A stretch of 64,000 nucleotides of DNA, taken from Alcaligenaceae bacterium (GTDB taxonomy: Bacteria > Pseudomonadota > Gammaproteobacteria > Burkholderiales > Burkholderiaceae_B). Below the pieces are notes generated by a model, which had not been told where the DNA came from, ran no database searches, and worked only from the letters and a program-made list of their open reading frames with translations. This document shows positions 9,263-18,274 of the stretch, piece after piece. Made by a program: the position numbers and the translations under genes. Every line of letters begins with the position of its first letter. The stretch's first letter is position 1. The DNA is taken from assembly GCA_013416435.1 (NCBI GenBank), contig JACCEN010000006.1, forward strand, positions 207,315 through 271,314. The letters are read 5' to 3'.

Positions 9263-9683
9263 ACATGTACCGGCCCTTCTGCTTGTGTTCGCCGTATCCA
9301 GCCCTTTGGCCGCGGTACCCGACATGGCTTCCGCCGAAATGAGCGTGCGCGAGCTGATGCACCTGGATGCCGAACTGGCGCGCAAGCAGGCCCGGCAGCG
9401 CTTGAAGACAGCGGGGCCGCAGTTGGACGTCCCCGCGGCTTCCGGCAATCCCGCACTGCACGTGGCAGCCATCTACGGCGTGGGAAGGAAACTCCTGGCC
9501 GAAGTCGTCATCGGTTCGCGCAGCCATATCTACATGCGCGGTCGGGCGCTGCCGGTGGGCGGCACGGCCAGCCCAAGCACCTATCTGCTGCGGGGAATCT
9601 CCGGTTCCTGCGTTCATCTCGAACGCACCGGAGACAGCCAGACGCTGTGCCTGCGTCCAAGCCTCTGGGCGGCCAAGCCATGA
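9174..9683 (+). CDS. pilP: Type IVb pilus biogenesis protein PilP
   Basis: A 169-residue periplasmic protein of the R64 PilP family. A hydrophobic segment (VPALLLVFAVSSPLAA) acts as signal sequence. The mature part carries the family pattern: a helix with MSVRELMHLDAELARKQAR, then PALHVAAIYGVGRKLLAEVVI. ATG 9174 is supported by a good Shine-Dalgarno AAGGAG six bases upstream, although it makes an 89-bp overlap with pilO. GTG 9231 would shorten the basic N-terminus. Its TGA overlaps the pilQ ATG. Confidence 0.75.
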   Translation: MKAARSHPLPRRRPWATLRVPSFRRCRIPEHVPALLLVFAVSSPLAAVPDMASAEMSVRELMHLDAELARKQARQRLKTAGPQLDVPAASGNPALHVAAIYGVGRKLLAEVVIGSRSHIYMRGRALPVGGTASPSTYLLRGISGSCVHLERTGDSQTLCLRPSLWAAKP

Positions 9684-11383
9684 GCCGCATGCTGTCCTGG
9701 CGCCGGGGCGGGACTTGGGGGCCTCGATCCGGCGCGCCCACGCCCAGGTTCGATTCCGCGTCGGCCATCGTCATCAGCAGCCCGGACGATCTTGCCAGGC
9801 TGAAGCCGCGCTTCATGCGCGCCTTGAGCGACAAGTTCGATGCCGAGGCACTGGCGGGCCGCTTGGTGCCGGTGCTTCTGGAAGACCATTCCGTGGCCAT
9901 ATTCGCACTGGCCGAGCACGTGGGCAGTGACCAGGCCGACGAGCTCGCACGCCGTATCCGTGAGCGGGGCGGCGCGTCCTCCGGCCCGGTCCGCTATGTG
10001 CTGGCGGCGCCCCTGCTGCTTGCCATTTCGCGGCGACAGCTTAGCGGCCAGGTCCTGGGTCCGCCGGCCGGCAATCGCGTCTCCTCCGTACGCACCGCAC
10101 CGGCCGAAGCATTCCAGGATGTCGTCGAGTGGGGCGTGCGGCACGGTGCGAGCGATATCCATCTCAATGTGCGGCAGGGCGAGCCCGAATCGGAAATCAA
10201 ATACACCGTCGCGGGCCAGTATCTTGCGCCGGAACGATTCCGGCGCCTGCCCACCAGCACTTTGTTCGATATGCTGTGCGTGGCGTGGATGGACATCCAG
10301 GGGGGAAACGGGGCGGTCTTCGATCCGGGAATCGAGCAGCAGGGCAGCTTGCAGAGGCAGGTGGACGGCAAGCGCATCGTGCTGCGCTGGTCATCCCTGG
10401 CGGCGGATGCCGGACCCAGTGTCTGCTTGCGCGTGCAGCAGGATGCCGCCGCCGGCCTGCCCACTCTCGAGCAGCTTGGCTATCTTCCCGACCAGGTGCG
10501 CAGCATACGGCGAGTCATGCTGTCCGAAAGCGGCGCCGTCATCATCGCGGGCGTGGTCGGCTCCGGAAAGTCGACCAGTCTTGCTGCGCTGATTACGGGG
10601 CTGCCCGCGCATCGCAAGGTCGTCACGATCGAGGACCCGGTCGAATACCGCATACCGGGCGCCATCCAGAACACCATTGCGCGCCATCTCGATACCGATA
10701 CGCACGCTGGCTTTGCAAGCAAGCTCAGGTCCTTGAAGCGTTCCGCCATGACCGACGTGCTCCTTGGCGAAGTACGCGACCCTGAAACCGGCCGCGCGTT
10801 CATGGACCTCGCCGGCTCAGGCGTAAACGTCTACACGACGATCCACGCGCCATCGGCCCAGCGCATTCCCGACCGGCTGGCTTCCGATTTCATCGGCGTG
10901 CCTCGTGAATTCCTTGCAACTTCCGGCATGCTCAAGCTGCTGATCTTCCAGGCGCTCTTGCCCTTGCTGTGCCGGCATTGCGCCTTGCCCATGCAGTCCT
11001 TGTTGCGCACCGATGCACAATGGGAAGCGCACCCATCGGGCATGCGCTGGACGGAATGGCTGAATCTTGTCCATGCACTGTATGGGCGCGAGCTCGATCT
11101 CTGCCGTGTCCGCAATGCACGAGGATGCGAATCCTGCCGCCATGGCCAGCCGCCTGAGCTCCATGGCTACGCGGGCCGCACGATTTCCGCCGAACTCTAC
11201 GAACCAGACCTCGCCGCGGGGCCGGCGCTCAGCGCCATGGACGCAGCGGTCTGCAAGGCTCGCCAGGGGTTGATCGATCTGCGCGATATCGAAGCGCGCT
11301 TCCACGCCTTCGAGACCGAGGCCATGCGCCGATCCGCGCATGGGGTTCCGTCGGGTTTTCAAGGCTTGAAGGTGGCTTCATGA
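9680..11383 (+). CDS. pilQ: Type IVb pilus assembly ATPase PilQ (GspE/PilB family)
   Basis: The 567-residue traffic ATPase powers pilin polymerisation at the inner membrane. Walker A is GVVGSGKST (residues 291-299). The Asp box is VVTIEDPVEYR, the Walker B region is DVLLGEVRDPETG near residue 360, and a His box is seen in YTTIHAPSA. Two CxxC pairs near the C-terminus (CRHC and CESC) may bind zinc, as in PilB/GspE. ATG 9680 overlaps the pilP stop; a GTG at 9647 is less likely. In R64 the equivalent ATPase is PilQ, not to be confused with the secretin PilQ of type IVa pili. Confidence 0.85.
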   Translation: MSRMLSWRRGGTWGPRSGAPTPRFDSASAIVISSPDDLARLKPRFMRALSDKFDAEALAGRLVPVLLEDHSVAIFALAEHVGSDQADELARRIRERGGASSGPVRYVLAAPLLLAISRRQLSGQVLGPPAGNRVSSVRTAPAEAFQDVVEWGVRHGASDIHLNVRQGEPESEIKYTVAGQYLAPERFRRLPTSTLFDMLCVAWMDIQGGNGAVFDPGIEQQGSLQRQVDGKRIVLRWSSLAADAGPSVCLRVQQDAAAGLPTLEQLGYLPDQVRSIRRVMLSESGAVIIAGVVGSGKSTSLAALITGLPAHRKVVTIEDPVEYRIPGAIQNTIARHLDTDTHAGFASKLRSLKRSAMTDVLLGEVRDPETGRAFMDLAGSGVNVYTTIHAPSAQRIPDRLASDFIGVPREFLATSGMLKLLIFQALLPLLCRHCALPMQSLLRTDAQWEAHPSGMRWTEWLNLVHALYGRELDLCRVRNARGCESCRHGQPPELHGYAGRTISAELYEPDLAAGPALSAMDAAVCKARQGLIDLRDIEARFHAFETEAMRRSAHGVPSGFQGLKVAS

Positions 11384-12501
11384 AAGTGCCGCTCTTCGGC
11401 GCTTCGGCGCACATGCTCATGCATCGGATCGATTGCTGGCGCTTCTCGGCAAAGCGTGCTGACTACTACGATTATCTGGCCGCTTTGCTGTCCGGAATGC
11501 AAGGCACGCGAACGCTCCGGGACGTCTTTCTGCACGATGCGCGGCGCTATGGAAGATCCAGCCTGCGAGGCCGTTTGTCCCAGGCCTGGCTGCAGGCTTT
11601 CGAAATGGTGGGCGGCGACCTCCATGCCACCTGGAATGGCTGTTTTGCGCCCTCCGAGCTTGCCCTGATCCGCACGGCTCAGGCCCACGGCAATGCCGCA
11701 TTGGCTGAAACGCTTGCCGCCCTGTCCAGCGCGCAGCGCCTGTCCCGGCAGGCGGGCCGAATACTGTCATCGACGCTCTGGTCGTCGGTGGTTGCAATGG
11801 GATTGCTGGCAGGCATGCTGGCCGCCGTGCCGCTGTTCACCCTTCCGGGCCTGCTGCATGCCTTTGCAGCGGTTCCCGCGTCCTTCCATGGCCGCCGCAC
11901 GCAAGCACTTTCCGCTTTTGCCGGTCTGCTTCAGGCGCATTGGCCCCTGCTTGCCGTGCTGGCGATCGGCGGCGGGGCGCTATTGCTGTGGTCCATACCC
12001 AATCTGGGCGGCGCGTTGCGCCGCAAGCTCGATCCATGGATGCCTTGGCGCCTCTACCGCGACGTCCAGGCGCTGCGCTTCCTCAAGTTCCAGGCGATTC
12101 TCCTGGACAGCGATGGGGCCGGACCCTTGTCGTTGCGCACGACACTCGCCATGCAGAAACTGGGCGCAAGCACATGGCTCGCGGCGCACATGGATCTGAT
12201 GCTGGCGCGCATCGATGCCGGCCTGACGGGACCGGACACCTTCGATAGCGGCCTGATGGACCGCGAACTGTTCTGGTTCTTCAGCGACATGGCCATGGCG
12301 CGTGGGTTGCGCGCAGGCCTGCGGCTCAGTGCCGAGCGCCTGCGCAGCCATGTCATCGACAAGCTGGCGCGGCGGGCCGCGGCCTTGCGCTGGTGCATCC
12401 TGCTTGCCTGTCTCGGCTGCCTGCTGGCGCTTGCCTTGTGGCACTACGCCGTCATCGACGAATTACGCCGTTCCCTCATGATTTTCTACGCGAGCCAATG
12501 A
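11380..12501 (+). CDS. pilR: Type IVb pilus inner-membrane platform protein PilR (GspF family)
   Basis: A 373-residue polytopic protein of the GspF/PilC superfamily, the platform on which the ATPase acts. Hydrophobic segments are seen around SVVAMGLLAGMLAAVPLFTL, LLAVLAIGGGALLLWSI and the C-terminal WCILLACLGCLLALALW, the usual three-helix arrangement. It overlaps the pilQ stop by 4 bp (ATGA). Its own stop lies 29 bp before the chosen pilS start. Confidence 0.8.
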   Translation: MKVPLFGASAHMLMHRIDCWRFSAKRADYYDYLAALLSGMQGTRTLRDVFLHDARRYGRSSLRGRLSQAWLQAFEMVGGDLHATWNGCFAPSELALIRTAQAHGNAALAETLAALSSAQRLSRQAGRILSSTLWSSVVAMGLLAGMLAAVPLFTLPGLLHAFAAVPASFHGRRTQALSAFAGLLQAHWPLLAVLAIGGGALLLWSIPNLGGALRRKLDPWMPWRLYRDVQALRFLKFQAILLDSDGAGPLSLRTTLAMQKLGASTWLAAHMDLMLARIDAGLTGPDTFDSGLMDRELFWFFSDMAMARGLRAGLRLSAERLRSHVIDKLARRAAALRWCILLACLGCLLALALWHYAVIDELRRSLMIFYASQ

Positions 12502-12530
12502 CGGCGCGCGTCATTACCCAGGAGTCCTCC

Positions 12531-13091
12531 ATGTCCATCATGAAATCCGCCCAGCAGGGTCTGTCCCTGATCGAAGTCTCCATCGTGACCGCCATCGTGC
12601 TCTTGCTGGCCATCATCGGCGTGCCGGCCATAGGCGCCTATGTGGTCGAGAACAAGGTCCCCAAAGTGGGCGAGGAAATCGCGCGCTTCATCCTCCAGAC
12701 CAAAGTCAACGCTTCGAACGCCACGGCAACGCCCTATCAGGGCATCGATACGGCCAACTTCGCGAATCTCGTCCGCGACTCCAGCATATTCGCGGTGTCC
12801 GGAGACGGCTCGACATTGAAGATTCTGCACGGGCTTGGCGGCGAGGGGGCGGTCAGCGTGGCGGCCGAGGAGTCCGGCGCGTCGTTTTCGATCACGCTGT
12901 CCAAAGTCCACAACGCCGCCTGCCCCTCGATTGCTTCGATACTGCAGCGGGTATCGGACAGCATGACGGTGGCACCGGACGGGCAGGGCGCCGTCGTCAT
13001 CAAAAGCGACTCGGTCCTCTACAGCGCCCTGGCGGCGGAGTCCCATTGCGCCAAAGGCGATGTGAACACCTTCGTATTCACCGCCAGTTGA
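12531..13091 (+). CDS. pilS: Type IVb major prepilin PilS
   Basis: The 186-residue prepilin has a short leader, MSIMKSAQQG, then the mature N-terminus LSLIE with Glu at position +5, the hallmark of prepilin-peptidase substrates. A hydrophobic assembly helix follows (VSIVTAIVLLLAIIGVPAIGAYVV). Two cysteines (in AACPS and SHCAK) could form the C-terminal D-region disulfide. ATG 12531 has a good AGGAG six bases upstream; ATG 12498 overlaps the pilR stop but would lengthen the leader. No prepilin peptidase is encoded nearby. Confidence 0.85.
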   Translation: MSIMKSAQQGLSLIEVSIVTAIVLLLAIIGVPAIGAYVVENKVPKVGEEIARFILQTKVNASNATATPYQGIDTANFANLVRDSSIFAVSGDGSTLKILHGLGGEGAVSVAAEESGASFSITLSKVHNAACPSIASILQRVSDSMTVAPDGQGAVVIKSDSVLYSALAAESHCAKGDVNTFVFTAS

Positions 13092-13099
13092 GGGCCGGC

Positions 13100-14155
13100 G
13101 TGCAGTCAACGCAAAAAAAGGCTGGGCGTCGCAAGGCGAGCCAACGCGGGCTGGGGCTGCTCGAGTTGATGCTGGCGGCCATCGTCGCGACCTTGGTCGC
13201 CGCATGGGGCGCCGGCGCGCTCATGACCCGCATGGACGAAGCCGCAGCACAGTCCAGCGCGGCATGGATGCTTTCCGTGCGCCAGGCCCTGCATAGCTAT
13301 CTCGAACGATACGGCCCTTTGATCGCCCATGCCGAAGACCCGGCCGTCCTGAGTGCGCGCGGATATGCCGATTGGTCTTCACCCCAGCTTCACGAACTCA
13401 AGGCCGATGCCTTGTTGTCCCAGGGCTTTCCCGAAGCCGTTTCTCCGGGTGGCGGCGCAGTGCTCAAGGTGCTGCGGCAGGGCGTGTGCCCCGGGCCCGC
13501 CTGCCATGTCGAGGGCCTGGTTCATAGCAAACTGCCTATCTTGCAGCGGTCCTCGGGCCAGGTCGACGACTACATGGTGGCGCAGTGGCTGATGTCCAGC
13601 AAGGGATGGGGGGCGGCGGTGCATGCGCGGCACCCTGAATGGATACAAGGCCCGGCCTTTCGGTTCGGTAATCCGTCATGGTCCGGACCGGCATTGGCGC
13701 CAGGCTCGGTGGCGATGGCGGTCACGCGCGAACATTTGCGCGAGTTCGAATACCTCAGGGTCGGGGACCTGCGCAATCCTGATTTCCGCGCCGATGCAAG
13801 CATCGCCGGCCACGTGCAGGTCGGTGCGGATCTGAGCCTCGAGGGATATTTGCAAATGGAAGCGGGCGGCGTCATGCATCAAGCCTGCACCCAGGACGGC
13901 GTCTTTACGCGCGACGCGGAGAAGGGCTTGCTGATGTGCCGCAACGGCGCCTGGCGCGCGGCCAGCCGAGCCGGCGGCGGAGGATTCTCGATCAACCAGT
14001 TCCGCGGCTGCGCCAACAGCAGCGGCATGGCGACGGCAAATCCCCTGACCGGTTCATGTTCATGTCCTCCGGCCACGTATCTGGTCCAGATATCCGACAG
14101 CGGCCCGCATGATTTTCCGGAGGGGCGGACGCAGGGGTATTTGTGCGTGGATTGA
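13100..14155 (+). CDS. pilV: Type IVb minor pilin / adhesin PilV, shufflon-type constant region without shufflon
   Basis: A 351-residue pilin-like protein. The leader MQSTQKKAGRRKASQRG is followed by LGLLE (Glu +5) and a hydrophobic helix. The long body resembles the constant region of R64 PilV: about residues 270-295 carry ACTQDGVFTRDAEKGLLMCR then NGAWR, which in R64 comes just before the invertible segments. Here a Cys-rich tail follows (FRGCANSSG, SCSCPP, YLCVD) with no inverted sfx-like sites. The start is GTG 13100, with GAGGG upstream; TTG 13088 overlapping the pilS stop is possible. The TGA is immediately followed by a family A palindrome. Confidence 0.65.
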   Translation: MQSTQKKAGRRKASQRGLGLLELMLAAIVATLVAAWGAGALMTRMDEAAAQSSAAWMLSVRQALHSYLERYGPLIAHAEDPAVLSARGYADWSSPQLHELKADALLSQGFPEAVSPGGGAVLKVLRQGVCPGPACHVEGLVHSKLPILQRSSGQVDDYMVAQWLMSSKGWGAAVHARHPEWIQGPAFRFGNPSWSGPALAPGSVAMAVTREHLREFEYLRVGDLRNPDFRADASIAGHVQVGADLSLEGYLQMEAGGVMHQACTQDGVFTRDAEKGLLMCRNGAWRAASRAGGGGFSINQFRGCANSSGMATANPLTGSCSCPPATYLVQISDSGPHDFPEGRTQGYLCVD

Positions 14156-14229
14156 GGGGTCAGACCCCGTACGGGGTCTGACCCCATCTCATAAGACCAG
14201 GGGTCAGACCCCATGTGGGGTCTGACCCC
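14156..14229. repeat. Family A palindromic repeats, cluster 1
   Basis: Two near-perfect palindromes, each made of GGGGTCAGACCCC, four bases, then GGGGTCTGACCCC, at 14156-14185 and 14200-14229. They begin at the first base after the pilV stop codon and separate pilV from allA. The hairpins could limit readthrough out of the pilus operon. Confidence 0.9.
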
Positions 14230-14321
14230 TCCCAATTGACACAATGTCCTGGCCAGGCGATTATCCTCTGCGAGTCCGGCATAACCGGCTCGAGCATCGC
14301 AAGCATGCACAAGGGCAGGCA

Positions 14322-14843
14322 ATGAATATCCTCAAACTGGAAAGGCTCGCCAAAGAAGCGTTCGCACCCTTCGGCGACGTCATCGAAATCGACGGCAGTG
14401 ACTGGTATCCGATCAATGCCGGCACCACCCGCCGCTACCATGGCCTCGCGTCCATCGATCCCGGTCTCGAAGGCGGACGTGCCGGCATCAGCATGGCGCG
14501 TGGCGATGCCTTCAATTATCCGCTTACCGTGTCCATGCTCGAGCGCCATCCCGTCGGCAGCCAGGCCTGGATACCTTGCACGCAGACCCCGTTCATCGTG
14601 GTCGTCGCGCCCAACGGCGCCGACGGCCTGCCTGACGAAACACGACTACGGGCGTTCTATGCACAAGGCAGCCAAGGCGTGAACTACCGTGCGGGAACCT
14701 GGCACCATCCCCTGGCCACCTTGGGCCGGCAGGGCGATTTCATCATCGTGGACCGGATCGACGGCGCACCCAATTGCGACGAAGCCACCCTGCGCACGGC
14801 ATACTGCATCGACGGCTCGTACAAAGGCGGACAGCCGGTCTGA
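14322..14843 (+). CDS. allA: Ureidoglycolate lyase
   Basis: A 173-residue AllA-family protein that splits ureidoglycolate into glyoxylate and urea in purine/allantoin breakdown. Matching family patterns include AFAPFGDVIEIDG near the start, the His of the cupin-like core in RYHGLASIDPG, VERHPVGSQAWIP-like LERHPVGSQ, and YRAGTWHHPLATL near residue 125, which carries the active-site His region. ATG 14322 gives the standard N-terminus. It stands alone here, with no allantoinase or uricase genes nearby. Confidence 0.85.
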   Translation: MNILKLERLAKEAFAPFGDVIEIDGSDWYPINAGTTRRYHGLASIDPGLEGGRAGISMARGDAFNYPLTVSMLERHPVGSQAWIPCTQTPFIVVVAPNGADGLPDETRLRAFYAQGSQGVNYRAGTWHHPLATLGRQGDFIIVDRIDGAPNCDEATLRTAYCIDGSYKGGQPV

Positions 14844-14884
14844 AAACGTCGGTGCTACCCAGCACGACGCCGGCCGGGTTCGTC

Positions 14885-14915
14885 TTGCGCAAAACGCTTT
14901 TTATACCTCTATAAT
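14885..14915 (+). promoter_or_regulatory. Candidate sigma-70 promoter for alaS
   Basis: TATAAT at 14910-14915 is a perfect -10. TTGCGC at 14885-14890 is a possible -35 at a long 19-bp spacing. The start codon of alaS is 34 bases downstream of the -10. Confidence 0.5.
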
Positions 14916-14948
14916 TACTGGTTACCTATCAATCAGCGTTTTTCTGCA

Positions 14949-17570
14949 ATGAAAACCTCCGAAATACGTCAGAAGTTCCTGTCCTTCTTTGAGTCGAAGG
15001 GTCATCAGGTCGTGCCATCGTCCTCGCTCGTGCCGGGCAACGACCCCACCTTGCTTTTCACGAACTCGGGCATGGTGCAATTCAAAGACGTATTCACCGG
15101 GAAGGAATCTCGCCCATACAGCAGGGCGACCTCGTCGCAGCGTTGCGTGCGGGCCGGCGGCAAGCACAACGACCTCGAGAACGTCGGATACACGGCGCGT
15201 CACCACACATTCTTCGAGATGCTGGGCAATTTCAGCTTTGGCGACTACTTCAAGCGCGACGCCATACACAACGCCTGGGAACTCCTCACCACCGTGTACA
15301 AGCTGCCGGCGGAAAAGCTCTGGGTCACCGTCTATCACGAAGACGACGAAGCCTACGACATCTGGTTCAAGGAAATCGGCGTGCCGGCCGAGCGCATCGT
15401 GCGCATAGGCGACAACAAGGGCGCCCGCTATGCGTCGGACAATTTCTGGCAAATGGCCGACACCGGACCCTGCGGCCCTTGTTCCGAAATCTTCTACGAT
15501 CACGGCCCGGACGTCTGGGGAGGCCCCCCGGGTTCCCCCGAGGAAGACGGCGATCGCTACATCGAGATCTGGAACCTGGTGTTCATGCAGTTCGAGCGCG
15601 ACGCGCAAGGCAACATGCCGCGCCTGCCCAAGCCCTGTGTTGACACCGGCATGGGCCTGGAGCGCATCGCCGCCGTGCTGCAGCATGTGCATTCCAATTA
15701 CGAAATCGATCTCTTCCAGTCGCTGATCAAGGCCGCGGCACGGGAAACAGGCGCGACCGACCTGAGCAACAACTCGCTCAAGGTCATCGCCGATCATATC
15801 CGTGCCTGCAGCTTCCTGATCGTCGACGGCGTCATTCCCAGCAACGAAGGCCGCGGCTATGTGCTGCGCCGTATCATCCGCCGCGCCCTTCGCCATGGCC
15901 ACAAGCTCGGCCAGTCGGGCGTTTTCTTCCATCGCCTGGTGGCGGACCTCGTCAAGGAAATGGGCGACGCCTATCCCGAGCTCGTCGCTCAGCAGGCACG
16001 TGTCGAACAGGTGCTCAAGCAGGAAGAAGAGCGCTTCAGCGAAACGCTCGAACACGGCATGAAGATTCTCGACGCAGCCCTGGCCGATATCCCTGAAAAC
16101 GGGGTGCTGGACGGTCAGACGCTGTTCACCCTGTACGATACCTACGGCTTTCCGGTGGACCTGACCGCCGATATCTGCCGCGAGCGCAACGTGCAGGTCG
16201 ACCTCGATGGTTTTGAAACGGCGATGAATCACCAGCGCGAACAGGCGCGCGCGGCAGGCAAGTTCAAGGCTGCCGAAGGGCTGTCCTATAGCGGCGTGAA
16301 TACCCGCTTCGAGGGCTACGAGCACTTGCAGGCAAGCGGTAAAGTCACGGCGCTGTACGTCGATGGCTCCTCCGTGGAGTCCATCACCCCCGGGCAGGAC
16401 GCCATCGTCGTGCTCGACGTCACGCCGTTCTATGCGGAATCGGGTGGCCAGGTAGGCGACACCGGGATTCTGCAAGCAGGCGCCGCAAGGTTCCAGGTGC
16501 TGGATACGCAAAAAATCCAGAGCGCCGTTTTCGGCCATCACGGCCGCATGCTGGACGGCGGCCTGAAAGTGGGCGATGTCGTGGAAGCCCAGGTGGACAT
16601 CGTCCAGCGGGCCCGCACGGTGCGCAACCACTCCGCCACCCATTTGATGCACAAGGCTCTGCGCCAAGTGCTGGGCAATCATGTGCAACAGCGCGGCTCG
16701 CTCGTCGATGCCGACAAGACCCGCTTCGACTTCGCGCACGATGCACCCATGACCGCCGAACAGATCGCCCAGGTCGAGCGCATCGTGAATGCAGAGGTTC
16801 TTTCCAATCACGCGACGCAGGCCCAGCTCATGTCTTATGACGACGCAGTGCAGGGCGGGGCGGTTGCGCTGTTCGGCGAAAAATACGGCGACGAGGTGCG
16901 TGTGCTCGATATCGGCTTCTCGCGCGAACTTTGCGGCGGCACGCACGTTGCACGCACGGGCGATATCGGCCTGTTCAAGATCGTTTCCGAAGGCGGGGTC
17001 GCCGCCGGAGTGCGGCGGATCGAAGCCATTACCGGCGACAACGCGGTAAATTGGGTCCAGCAGACGAACGAAACCCTGCTGCGCGCCGCCGGCATGCTGC
17101 GGGCCCAGCCGGCGGAGCTGGTCGACCGCATCGCCTTGCTTCAAGGCCAGATGAAGCAGCTGGAGCGGGATCTCGATCAAGCCAAGAGCAAGCTGGCCGC
17201 GTCGGCGGGCAATGACCTGGCCGGCAAGGCCATTCCTTTGAACGACGACGCGAAGCTGCTCGTGGCCAATCTGGCGGGCGTCGATCCCAAGGCGCTGCGC
17301 GGCATGGTCGACCAGCTCAAGGACAAGCTGAAATCCGCGGTGGTATTGCTCGCCGCCGTGGCGGACGACAAGATCAGCCTGGTGTCGGGCGTCACATCCG
17401 ACCTGACCGGCAAGGTCAAGGCGGGCGAACTCGTCGGCATGGTTGCGGCGCAAGTCGGCGGAAAAGGCGGTGGCCGTCCCGATATGGCCATGGGCGGCGG
17501 AACCGATGTCGCCGCCCTGGCGAGCGCCACGGCCAGTGTCGAGGCCTGGGTGCGCGAGCGCCTGGCCTAA
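14949..17570 (+). CDS. alaS: Alanyl-tRNA synthetase
   Basis: The full-length AlaRS has 873 residues and charges tRNA-Ala. It has the class II catalytic core at the N-terminus ([15 protein letters not shown]), the editing domain with [12 protein letters not shown] and the Cys/His zinc site CGGTHV, and the C-terminal coiled-coil and DHHA1-like C-Ala domain ending [18 protein letters not shown]. The ATG is preceded by a perfect TATAAT. The next gene follows 12 bp downstream and may share the transcript. Confidence 0.97.
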   Translation: MKTSEIRQKFLSFFESKGHQVVPSSSLVPGNDPTLLFTNSGMVQFKDVFTGKESRPYSRATSSQRCVRAGGKHNDLENVGYTARHHTFFEMLGNFSFGDYFKRDAIHNAWELLTTVYKLPAEKLWVTVYHEDDEAYDIWFKEIGVPAERIVRIGDNKGARYASDNFWQMADTGPCGPCSEIFYDHGPDVWGGPPGSPEEDGDRYIEIWNLVFMQFERDAQGNMPRLPKPCVDTGMGLERIAAVLQHVHSNYEIDLFQSLIKAAARETGATDLSNNSLKVIADHIRACSFLIVDGVIPSNEGRGYVLRRIIRRALRHGHKLGQSGVFFHRLVADLVKEMGDAYPELVAQQARVEQVLKQEEERFSETLEHGMKILDAALADIPENGVLDGQTLFTLYDTYGFPVDLTADICRERNVQVDLDGFETAMNHQREQARAAGKFKAAEGLSYSGVNTRFEGYEHLQASGKVTALYVDGSSVESITPGQDAIVVLDVTPFYAESGGQVGDTGILQAGAARFQVLDTQKIQSAVFGHHGRMLDGGLKVGDVVEAQVDIVQRARTVRNHSATHLMHKALRQVLGNHVQQRGSLVDADKTRFDFAHDAPMTAEQIAQVERIVNAEVLSNHATQAQLMSYDDAVQGGAVALFGEKYGDEVRVLDIGFSRELCGGTHVARTGDIGLFKIVSEGGVAAGVRRIEAITGDNAVNWVQQTNETLLRAAGMLRAQPAELVDRIALLQGQMKQLERDLDQAKSKLAASAGNDLAGKAIPLNDDAKLLVANLAGVDPKALRGMVDQLKDKLKSAVVLLAAVADDKISLVSGVTSDLTGKVKAGELVGMVAAQVGGKGGGRPDMAMGGGTDVAALASATASVEAWVRERLA

Positions 17571-17582
17571 AGGGTGGGCGCC

Positions 17583-17843
17583 ATGTCTCAGGATACGTCG
17601 TCCGGTTCCGCGCCACCGCAGGCCGACCTTGAAGTCGATGCCAGCGGGCTGAAATGCCCGCTGCCCATACTTCGGGCAAAGAAGGCGCTGGCTCAGCTGG
17701 AATCCGGGCAGGTACTGAAGGTCGTGACGACCGATACGCATGCGATCCGGGACTTCCAGGCGTTTGCCAAGCAAACGGGCAACGTCCTGGAGGCCCAGCT
17801 TGAAACCGGCGAGGGCGCCGTGCATTTCCTGCGGCGCCGCTGA
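17583..17843 (+). CDS. TusA-family sulfur carrier protein
   Basis: An 86-residue TusA/SirA/YeeD fold protein. The signature near residue 22, DASGLKCPLPILRAKKAL, contains the CPxP motif whose Cys carries persulfide sulfur. Substrates in the family include tRNA 2-thiolation and selenium or molybdenum cofactor routes, and the sequence alone does not tell which applies here. It starts 12 bp after alaS, suggesting cotranscription. Met4 of the longer frame (ATG 17583) is chosen because no residues before it are conserved. Confidence 0.8.
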   Translation: MSQDTSSGSAPPQADLEVDASGLKCPLPILRAKKALAQLESGQVLKVVTTDTHAIRDFQAFAKQTGNVLEAQLETGEGAVHFLRRR

Positions 17844-17859
17844 ATGAGCAAGCTGCAGG

Positions 17860-17898
17860 CAGGTGCCGTGCGCCCCTTTTGGGGTCAACAGGCCCTAG
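17860..17898. repeat. Family B dispersed repeat, variant copy
   Basis: The element ends GGTCAACAGGCCCTAG and has GGTGCCG at its left side, like the other family B copies. The middle differs: CCCC-TTTT-GGGG replaces the usual ACCTTTTAGCG. It lies between the TusA-like gene and the rpsP promoter. Confidence 0.5.
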
Positions 17899-17941
17899 TG
17901 TTGCTTTTCTTTTACTATTGATCGGTTCAGCATTGTTTGGT

Positions 17942-17971
17942 TTGCGGAATTCCGCCTAAGAATGCTAGAAT
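17942..17971 (+). promoter_or_regulatory. Candidate promoter of the rpsP-rimM-trmD operon
   Basis: TTGCGG (17942-17947) and TAGAAT (17966-17971) are separated by 18 bp. The -10 is preceded by TGC, making an extended -10 (TGCTAGAAT). The rpsP ATG is 35 bases downstream. Confidence 0.6.
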
Positions 17972-18005
17972 CTTTTGTTTTTCACAATATTTTCAAAGGA
18001 TTACC

Positions 18006-18260
18006 ATGGTTGTGATTCGTCTAGCCCGTGGCGGCTCGAAGAAGCGTCCGTTTTACAACGTTGTAGCAGCCGACTCGCGTAATCGTCGCGACGGACGTTT
18101 TATCGAGCGCGTAGGCTTTTACAACCCCGTAGCCAACGACGGCCAGGAAGGCCTGCGCATTGCCCTGGATCGCGTTCAGTACTGGACCGACAACGGCGCG
18201 CAACTGTCGCCAGCCGTGGCTCGCCTGGTTAAAGAATTTTCGGCCAAGGCCGCTGCCTGA
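18006..18260 (+). CDS. rpsP: 30S ribosomal protein S16
   Basis: An 84-residue bS16 protein of the small ribosomal subunit. The N-terminus [20 protein letters not shown] is almost invariant in the family. ATG 18006 is preceded by AAAGGA. It opens the operon with rimM and trmD (rimM starts 15 bp downstream), the classical S16 operon. Confidence 0.97.
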   Translation: MVVIRLARGGSKKRPFYNVVAADSRNRRDGRFIERVGFYNPVANDGQEGLRIALDRVQYWTDNGAQLSPAVARLVKEFSAKAAA

Positions 18261-18274
18261 TACGGCTTCGCGGC

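Noticed and set aside
13046..13100. Longer PilV N-terminus from TTG 13046
   Set aside because: It would overlap pilS by 46 bp and put a long non-leader stretch before the prepilin cleavage site; GTG 13100 has a ribosome site.
5438..14155. Integrated conjugative element or plasmid remnant around the pilus genes
   Set aside because: No relaxase, type IV secretion, integrase, tRNA-linked attachment site or direct repeats are seen at the boundaries.
14922..17888. Very long open frame antisense to alaS (about 988 codons)
   Set aside because: It mirrors the codon bias of alaS on the opposite strand, its translation shows no domain, and alaS is certain.
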